DNA of 64,000 nucleotides from Prosopocoilus inquinatus (taxonomy: Eukaryota > Arthropoda > Insecta > Coleoptera > Lucanidae), in the NCBI GenBank assembly GCA_036172665.1, contig CM069872.1:24928001-24992000 (forward strand), written 5' to 3'. Of the stretch, positions 56,555 to 64,000 are shown in pieces. Made by a program: the position numbers and the translations under genes. The stretch's first letter is position 1. Each line of letters begins with the position of its first letter. The notes below the pieces were generated by a model. That model ran no database searches and had not been told where the DNA came from. It was given only the letters and a program-made list of their open reading frames with translations.

Positions 56555-56740
56555 AGGACTGTATAATACATTTTATTTCCACCTTCTTTGTAAATGATAT
56601 TTTACAAGTCAATTTTGTTATTTATGGTAATCATGTAAACGGTAAATTATTGGAACAGACCTGTAAAATTTTACGGGCTTGTATAAAAGATCTGTAAAAT
56701 TTTAGAGGCTTGCAGAAAGAGATTGCCTGTTTATATCACC
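56555..56740. repeat. Third segment of the dispersed repeat
   Basis: Direct match to about 55290-55450, including GGAACAGACCTGTAA and TATAAAAGATCTGTAAAATT. Confidence 0.55.
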
Positions 56741-57297
56741 ATGACTACCTACGTCTATCATGAATTAACGTGTTCGGTAAAAAAAAAACGTTTTCATAAG
56801 AAATTAAAGTAAATCAATACCTCCAGCTTCTACACGTAACAATTCATCTTCTACCTTCTCCTTTAGGGCATAAGGTATCGGTCCGGCTTCTCAAAATTTA
56901 CGGTAGATTACTTTTTGACCTTTACGTTTTGATCTGATATCAGTCTTCTGTATGTTTGGCTCTTCTGTTAAATATATTTTTGCTTTATGACCTTTAATCA
57001 TGCCCAAATTATCTTCAAATAATTGTAGATATTTTTTAATAGAGCTCGCACTTCTCCTGGAAGTTTTTCTTTTGAAGTTACTTCAATTTCGGAAATACCA
57101 CCGCATAATTGATTTTTCAATATTTTTAATGAACATACGTTTAGTAAAAGAAAAGTAAGTACTCAACAACTCAATTACATCATGTTTTCTGCAAATATTA
57201 TTTTTGTAACCAACTATTTAAAATATCTGCTTTCAGATACTGTTACTCTTGTTTCTCAATGTTTTAGTAGGTTCTTTCTATCGGAGCCAACAAAGAT
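56741..57297. other. AT-rich spacer
   Basis: No gene recognised. Confidence 0.4.
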
Positions 57298-57369
57298 ATT
57301 ACGATTAGTGATGCGCCGACTCGGTTATTTTAAGAATCGAGTAGACTCGTACTCGTTAAAAAAAAAGAA

Positions 57370-57560
57370 TCGAGTCTGGAACACGATTCCAGTACTCGAG
57401 TCCCGTACTCGAGTTCAGTACTCGAGTCCCGTACTCGAGTTCAGTACTCGAGTTTAATACTCGAATCTAGTATTCGAGTCCAACACTCGAATTTGAAATT
57501 CTCTTAGTTTTCGAGTCTCGTTATTAACTCAGGAACTCGAGTCTAGTGTTCAATTCCAGT
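57370..57560. repeat. Left subterminal ACTCGAGT array of the hAT element
   Basis: Units of about 12-14 bp, such as AGTACTCGAGTCCCG and AGTACTCGAGTTC, repeat with drift. Such subterminal motifs are usual binding sites for hAT transposases. Confidence 0.75.
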
Positions 57561-59059
57561 ACTCAACATATTTTCGTGGTAACGAAGACACTTGTTACCA
57601 TGGGAATAAACTCAAGGATAAAGTTAACTTGTGACTGAAAAACCGGCCCTTAGAATAAACGTAACACCGCACATTGTAGGTAGTCCTGCCTGCTGTATGT
57701 ATACAGTGTCCCCAGATCGGCTCCGTGATACCTATAATAGACTAAAAATTTTCGAAATCAGATTTCACGTTTTGCAGTTCAGGTCTGCTTAGCTCGAAAT
57801 AAATATGTGCCAAATTTGACGTTGAATTTCTTCAAGGAAGTGGAATTAACACAAGAAGAAATAAAATCTGTGTAGGTAAAGCTGTCTTCCTTTTGAATTT
57901 AGGGAGATATGCCAAATTCCAACATTCCAGAAAGAAAAATCGATTTACTGAAAATTACTAATCACGTATAAATAATATTTCAGTAAAGTTGTAAAATAAT
58001 AATGCCAAGGATTCTCTTCTTCGAAAATTAAAAAAAAAACTAATCAGAAACAAGACGCAATCGCTTAAATTTAAAGCAAAAAGTTATTTAATATTAAAAA
58101 AAAAACTACCCCTGATTTGGATAAAAAAAGCAAATTGAGAAGAAAATAGGAAAAAATAAGTAAACGTAAATTAAACAAAGAAAAGACGATCGAACTATAC
58201 ATATTGTTAAAGGAAATGGAAAATGACTTGCGCAAGCAATAAATAAAAAACCATTTTATAAACTGAAATTATTGACTTACGGCAAACAAAAAACGATCCC
58301 TTAAACTCAAAATGTAAAAAAAAGTTTAACACTGGTCTGGACGAAGGAAAGTTGAGGCAAAAATATCGATTGTTTAAAAAAAAGGAAAAGGAAAAACAGA
58401 ATGTTCTTTGTGTACACAACAAACAAAGCCAACAATAAATCTCATAAACAAATGACAATCGCTCTAACTTAGATCAAAGATACAAGATGTTAATGATAAT
58501 ATAACACTCACGTTTTAAAAAAGTGAGAAAAATTAAATTGTACCATTTAAAATATGCAAATGAATAAAAAAAATAGACAGATTAAAAATGATTAATATAT
58601 AATTATGAAGTAGAAAAAAAAAAACAAATGAATGAATAGGACGTTGAAATTAGGTATATTTCTATAATTTCAAAGAGAATCAATTTATTTTAGTAAAATT
58701 TTCTCCTAAATTCAAAAGGAATATCACTTTGCCTACACATATTTTATTTTTTCTCATGTTAATTCCGCCACCTTGAAAACTTTCGAGGTCAAATTCGGTA
58801 CAAATTCATTTCGCCTGAAGAAGATCTGAACTGTACAATATGAAATCTGAATTCAAATATGTTTGATTATACGTATCGCGAACTCAATTCGAGGACAGCT
58901 GTATATTTTAATTCCTTGTCATTTTTTACTAATATTTCTTTACTATCTTTGGTACTCTAGGATTCTTAGAAATTCATTTTTTCAAGTATTTAAAAAAAAT
59001 CCTGTTAAAATTTTCAAAAAACAAACCAAATATAAAATTTCTGGTTGTTTAGCTAAGAA

Positions 59060-59490
59060 GCACTCGATTCTCATTTCAAGTGTTAATCGAAGTTTCACGA
59101 GTCTATCGAAAACCGACTCAATACTTATATCAATCGGTATTCGTTCCTAAAATTGCAGTATTCGAATTTGACTTCAAAGTCGAGTCCATTTCGAAGAGTT
59201 CTCCACTCGATTAAGCATTGCTAAAAATAGCATTTCAGGAGTCCACGATTTAACTCGTCGCGGCATTTTAAAGTACTCGAGTAAAAAAAAACACTCGATT
59301 CCGGTACTCGAGTCAGAAAATACTCGATTCCCGTACTCGAGTAAGAAAATACCCGATTCCAGTATTCGAGTAAGAAAATACTCGATTCCGGTACTCTAGC
59401 AACAAAATACTCGATTCCAGTACTCGAATACTGTACTCGAGTTTCAAAAGTTCAGTACTCGAGTTACTTGAGTACCGTAAAGAATCGAGT
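59060..59490. repeat. Right subterminal ACTCGAGT array of the hAT element
   Basis: Units such as AATACTCGATTCCGGTACTC alternate with ACTCGAGTAAGAA, inverted relative to the left array in overall layout. Confidence 0.7.
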
Positions 59491-59556
59491 CCGGTATCGA
59501 ATTTATTCGACTCGGCGCATCACTAATTACGATGAAGTCAAAAGATAGGTATAAAA

Positions 59557-59564
59557 TAACCTAC
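59557..59564 (-). other. Splice donor of Chsy1 intron 1
   Basis: GTAGGTTA directly follows codon GAG. It is the last point of clear CHSY1 similarity: the frame continues only 8 codons to a stop. The hAT target duplication ends 31 bp from the exon. Confidence 0.85.
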
Positions 59565-60299
59565 CTCGTAGTTCCATGTGCATGAAACCCCAGCGAACTT
59601 TCTCACGCATCTTCCCAGCTCGACGTCTTCGTGGAGAGTATACACATTTACCAAACACTCTTCTATAAAGGGAGCGATGCGTTTCAGCGTTTCCCTGCTG
59701 AGTATAACACCGGGACCACCCATACAGAAATTCTCGTCGTTCTCCAGAGACAAAAGGCCGAATTCTTCGCTGTTTCCGCGTCCGGTTTGACCGATAAACC
59801 AGGCTTTCCTGCTGTCCACAGATCTCAATAGGTTTTCCAGTCTGTCAGTCCGAACGTAGACGTCATCGTCGGCGCGCATGAACCACTCGAATCTATCGAT
59901 GAAATGATCGTGCATGTATTTGAGCATGGCGAAAGATTTCTTCTGGGGTGGATAACTATCGTCAACTCCAGGTAAATTCACTAATGGAACGGACTGCGAA
60001 TAAGAATTGCTCGAACTAAAGAAGGCCAACTTGCCAGGAACTGATTTTCCCCAGGTGTTATAGACGGTTTTCGCTCGGGTTTCCAAATACCCAGCCGCAC
60101 TCATTACCCCCACGAACAGCAAATGTTTTTCGTCATTCTGGCCGTCCATGCCTATCAGTTCTAGGGGATCCACTACGACTTTTCGTCGCACTGTATCAGC
60201 CGGAATGCACATATCCGAATTTTTTCTGATCACTTCAGATATGCATACACCTATTATCAATCCTATTATCAGATTGAAGATCCTTTTTCGCCTTGCCAT
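59565..60299 (-). CDS. Chsy1: Chondroitin sulfate synthase 1, first coding exon
   Basis: 245 codons of the N-terminal part of CHSY1 (human family members are near 800 residues). Residues 1-9 are cytosolic and basic. Residues about 8-25 (FNLIIGLIIGVCISEVI) form a signal anchor of a type II Golgi membrane protein. From about residue 60 comes the beta-1,3-glucuronyl/galactosyl-type glycosyltransferase domain: LLFVGVMSAAGYLETRA, T-W-G-K-S-V-P-G-K, GVDDSYPPQKKSFAMLKYMH, FEWFMRADDDVYVRTDRLEN with the DxD-type metal site, NFCMGGPGVILSRETL, and HEDVELGRCVRKFAGVSC. The enzyme builds the chondroitin chain with a partner (CHPF type) in the Golgi. The ATG has A at -3. The exon ends GAG|GTAGGT (donor at 59564-59559) in phase 0. 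No later exon was recognised in the window. Confidence 0.93.
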
Positions 60300-61040
60300 C
60301 GTAAACCACTGTTATCAAACATGGTACTCATCAAATGATGCACATCGCCGTTCACACATCACGAGTGAGATTTCAGGCGACGGATCACTGTTAAGACTGA
60401 ACGTGAATCGGATTGTGAAGGCCGGGTCAGGCATGTCAAATGTTTGTTGCCGCCGAAATTCATCACTGATTGTGAGGCTGCAGTCCGTTCGATAGTTTAA
60501 ATCCGTCACTATCTTATCGGTATTTATTCAATTAACAAAAGTTCGTAATTACAGTCCGTTATCAGTCCCTCGCAATTCCATTCCCGCACTTAATTTTGCA
60601 TATTTCTACCGAGATAAAATTACAACTATTTTTTTGCGTTCCACATTAATTAATGCCTAAAAAATAATTACTTCATTCCTGTAGTAATCAAAGCCGAGCC
60701 TTAGTTACGTTTAAATTTTTGAAAATTTTTTTATGTGGAGACCGAGGAGTTCAGGGGGATTTGCGGAGCTTATCCTTGAACTATTAGCACACACTAGAAG
60801 TAAGAGCGCTCGCCTGACTTGCGATCCACACTCGATCGGTGGCCGCAACACACTGGGATTTGCCTGTCGCAAGACGTTGACTTGCTAAGAACGAACGAGA
60901 TAGCAACCGGATTATAGAGGTCGGGATTTAAAGCATAGAGCAGGCTGCATTTTTGTTTCTGATCCCGTGCCCCACAAAAGCCGTTTCCGGCTGCCTTCGG
61001 TGCGCGGAAAACCTCTGCTCAAAGTTTATTGATAACGAAT
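60300..61040 (-). promoter_or_regulatory. Probable 5' UTR and promoter of Chsy1
   Basis: Unlike the rest of the window this stretch holds no recognised repeat and has many CpG sites, most at 60780-61020. It is directly upstream of the Chsy1 start codon. No TATA box or transcription start could be fixed. A further upstream non-coding exon is possible. Confidence 0.5.
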
Positions 61041-62534
61041 GTTGTCATTGTGGTTATCGTGATTCAGAACGTATTGAAATACCTGGAAAGTAGATAAGAC
61101 AAAATCTCTTCTTTTTTTCGGTACATTTCAATATTTATGTTACTAATTAGCAAACTGCAGAAGTTTTGGCATTTGAATTTTCTATTTGTTAATAACTACT
61201 TTGATAGGGCCTAGGTATAAATACATTTCTTGTAGTTACTACTCATGTAGTTACTATTTCAGACAAAAACGCCTATAATGTGCCTTCTTCCTAAAAATTC
61301 TCAGAAAAATATTTAAATTTGCATAACAGAATTAAAATAATTAAAGGCTGAATTCAACCGTTAGTATACAGGGTGTCCCAACAGTGCATTTTCGGGTTAA
61401 AGCGTTAACTTCTGCACATATAAAAAAGTTTTAAGACAATTTTGTTTTAGAATTTAGAGGTCTACAACATAAAATTATTTTCACCTATGCAGGGTGAATC
61501 AAAACAGCGGTGCTGATGCAACATTTTTATTTCAGTTGGCATACCCTATACTGGCTGTTTCTAACTGAGTGTGCACTGAAGGGTCTCCTAAACCATAAGA
61601 GATACAGATTCGGTTAAATGGAAGTAAAGTTGCACGAATCAATTCGTATCCATTGACGGAATGATATTTTTCTTATTTCGTCTGGAGATATTAATGAAAA
61701 TGTAAAAGAGTCAATTTTCTTTTTTCCTCTGTCTCTTTTATTATACATAATTTTGAAATTCTGATTTAACTTTCTGCAAACACTTTTTAATTCTGCTTGG
61801 AATAGGCGTGGCAGAATTGAAGTCAAACGTTTTGTCTTCCCACGACCACCATCAGCTTCGATTTTTTAAATACAAGTTATACCCTCTTATTATTCTGTTT
61901 GATTTTTTCTCCTGATTGTAATGGTATATCATACTTAATAGTTGATATTAATCTGAAGCTTAAATAATACAAATTTTTATACGAAAATTTTATTTAATAC
62001 ATAATTTTAAATTTTCGTAGCTGTAGTGTAAATTATAATAAAATTAATATTATCTGTATCGTTATTATAATAATGCACTGCACTTAGGAAAATGAATTTT
62101 TACCCACAAATATCGGGTGGTTCTAACATAACGTGCTAGACTAATATCTCAGCTTTGATGTAGAAATGAAAAAGCCTAATTTTTAATTTTGACTTGCACA
62201 GTTAGTTTAAAAGAAAAAGTGAATACTAATTATACTAAAAATATTTGGATACCACTGAATAGTGCCTTCTCTAAAGACATTGGTATCTAGAAACGAATAT
62301 TTTTGTGATAAATTTGAAAAATACTTTCCATAACAATGTATTTTTTTAATTCTTTTGCTCTCTCAAAACTTTACTATCTTTAATTTTTTTTTTAAACAGG
62401 ATAAAGTAAGCTTTGATTTTAGACATTAAAACAGTGACTAGCGTTGAGATAAATAATAAGAGCGAACTAGGAAGGCGAATATTAGATTCCTGCAGGAATG
62501 TTTCGCGAATTCATATTCGACGCACTAGGCAACA
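61041..62534. other. AT-rich intergenic region
   Basis: No gene recognised. A single MITE-type end (TATACAGGGTGTCCCAACAG) lies at 61366; no partner end was found. Confidence 0.45.
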
Positions 62535-63526
62535 TACCGGGTGGAAAGTTTCAAACCCGAACAGAGCAAACTTACATTGAGAACTAAGTTTCTGTAAATT
62601 ACTGCTCGCCATTTAAAGATACAAAAATGGTAATGGTATGAAAGGAAAGAGAAAATTAAGGCCAACATTATCGTGTTAAAATTATTTATATTGCAGTAAA
62701 ACTTTTGGAATGTAAATTAAATTTCAAATGAAAAATGTAGTCGCCTTAGTATGTCAGATTTGAAGTTTGCAACTCAATAACCAGAATTTTCTACAATAAG
62801 CTTCTGATGCAAAACAATTCAAAATAAAAGTTCATTCATCCGTAAAACATACTGATGATGAAAAACTTATCATTCATTTAATTGCTCTCATTGCTTCACA
62901 AAATACATTCTCCTACTTTCTCGCTAATTAAAAAAAAAAAAAATGATGGCAACTGAATTTGTGGAATTCATGTGGGATTTGTGTAAATTTTCTTTACAGT
63001 TTTATGTTATATTGTATTCTTGAACAGTGTATAGTCGTGTGAAACTTATTCAATTATTGTACAATTGAAATTTAAAACTGATGTAGTATCGAGTTTAAAT
63101 TGAAAGATTGATAGAATCAGAAACAATATTTTTGTATACTAAGATGCAGAACAAAGTTATTCTAATAAAGAAACAATCGTTGTAACTTAAACGATAAGAG
63201 TACCTGTTATTTAGCCCCTATAATTATTCATAATCATAATACTTTTTGACTGACGTATAAATTATTTTCCGTTAACTGAAAAGAACTGACAGTTTCAAAT
63301 CTGACAAAGGGGACTAAATTTTTCATTTAAAATTTGAAAATTAAATTTTTATCCTGAATGTATTAATATTTAGGCATAATTTTAACACGATAATATTGAC
63401 CTTAATTTTCTCTTTCCTTTCATACCATTACCATTTTTGTACCTTTAAATGGCGAGCAGTAATCTACAGAAACGTAGTTTTCAATGCAAGTTTGCTATGT
63501 TCGGGTTTGAAACTTTCCACCCGCTA
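62535..63526. mobile_element. TA-flanked MITE with ~145-bp inverted repeats
   Basis: CCGGGTGGAAAGTTTCAAAC (62537) and GTTTGAAACTTTCCACCCG (to 63523) are inverted ends next to TA. The arms share TTAAATGGCGAGCAGTAAT-type and GTGTTAAAATT-type words in opposite orientation. 990 bp, non-coding. Confidence 0.8.
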
Positions 63527-64000
63527 TATGATTAAGAACGAATGTGTGTCTTGAAAACGGTGAAGCACATTTCAAGGATTTACTTTAATTTATTTATTTC
63601 ACAAATTCATGTTTTTCTTCTATGATTTTTGTTCAAGTTATTGTTTATTTTGTTCTTGTAATGTAATTTATTTATACTGCTATTCATTTGGTTTGTGTTA
63701 ACCGTCTAATATAATTTAATTAATATTTATTGATTTTTCCTCTTCCGACCATTGACTGTTAGTTGTTAATACTTAACAAGTAAAAAAAGTATAAAAATAA
63801 AGAATAAATTTACTTATTAAAAACATAACGAAAGTGTATGTAAGTGGAGAAAAATGCTATCGAATAGAATAATAGAAATATATAAGTTGTATTTAGAAAA
63901 TCAAAATTGATGTTCTTCGTGGGAAGTACAGCATTCCATTTAAAATAAGAAAGTTAACCGGAAGTGATATAAAAGTGAAAATATTTTAGACTGAGAGATC
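63527..64000. other. AT-rich region at window end
   Basis: No gene or repeat recognised. Confidence 0.45.

Larger units (their letters stand above)
57298..59533. mobile_element. hAT-type element with perfect 8-bp target duplication
   Basis: ATTACGAT at 57298-57305 and at 59526-59533 flanks an element that starts TAGTGATGCGCCGACTCGG and ends CGACTCGGCGCATCACTA. The 8-bp duplication and the TAGTG/CACTA ends are typical of hAT. Both subterminal zones are arrays of ACTCGAGT units. The inside (57600-59000) is AT-rich and has no transposase, so the element is non-autonomous. Confidence 0.88.

Noticed and set aside
57182..57457. 91-codon ORF rich in V-L-E-S-R-T-R-V repeats
   Set aside because: It is a translation of the ACTCGAGT subterminal array of the hAT element.
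61366..61400. MITE at TATACAGGGTGTCCCAACAG
   Set aside because: Only one end found; no inverted partner within reach.

Overview
The window looks like gene-poor, AT-rich nuclear DNA of an arthropod, most likely an insect. The order is not resolved; a beetle would fit but this is a guess. The evidence is one exon of a conserved animal gene with a clean splice donor, surrounded by about 59 kb of transposable elements: Ty3/gypsy LTR elements, a CR1-like LINE, hAT-like and Tc1/mariner-type elements, many TIR-bearing MITEs, and hammerhead ribozyme motifs of the kind carried by Penelope-like elements. I saw no bacterial genes, CRISPR array, tRNA or rRNA.

Layout. 1-1.6 kb: unassigned, partly CpG-rich. 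1624-7924: an almost complete, broken Ty3/gypsy element with both LTRs and a 4-bp target duplication (GTAT). Its gag starts with a SAP-like motif and a repeated coiled coil. Its pol runs protease-RT-RNase H-integrase-GPY. Downstream of integrase, in the reading frame of the integrase tail, lies a degraded macro domain of the TARG1/OARD1 ADP-ribosyl hydrolase type, followed by a CCCH-like zinc finger. This extra module is the most interesting item in the window. 8.4-32 kb: nested DNA transposons, including a degraded arthropod transposase split by an inverted-repeat element (9.2-13.6 kb), several MITEs, a hAT-like element carrying a hammerhead motif (18.2-20.1 kb), an SGNH-type LINE ORF1 remnant, a ~2 kb element with ~600-bp inverted repeats around an internally deleted transposase (21.7-23.6 kb), and a TTAA-flanked CpG-rich palindromic element (25.6-26.6 kb). 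33.5-37 kb: a second, truncated gypsy pol. 40.7-41.06 kb: a solo LTR of the first gypsy family on the minus strand, again with the GTAT target. 42.2-46.4 kb: a minus-strand CR1-like LINE, open except for one stop codon seen in ORF2. 46.9-47.2 kb: two head-to-head hammerhead motifs. 47-57 kb: MITEs and a dispersed repeat (called R1 here) present in at least seven places, with 11-14 bp target duplications. 57.3-59.5 kb: a hAT-type element with a perfect 8-bp duplication.

The one host gene is chondroitin sulfate synthase (CHSY1 type) on the minus strand. Its first coding exon (59565-60299) ends at a GAG|GTAGGT donor. No later exon was recognised down to position 1, so most of the window may be its first intron, expanded by transposons. 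The hAT element sits about 31 bp inside that intron. Upstream (60.3-61.0 kb) is a repeat-free, CpG-containing stretch that probably holds the 5' UTR and promoter.

All calls come from reading motifs and repeats by eye; no database search or folding program was run.
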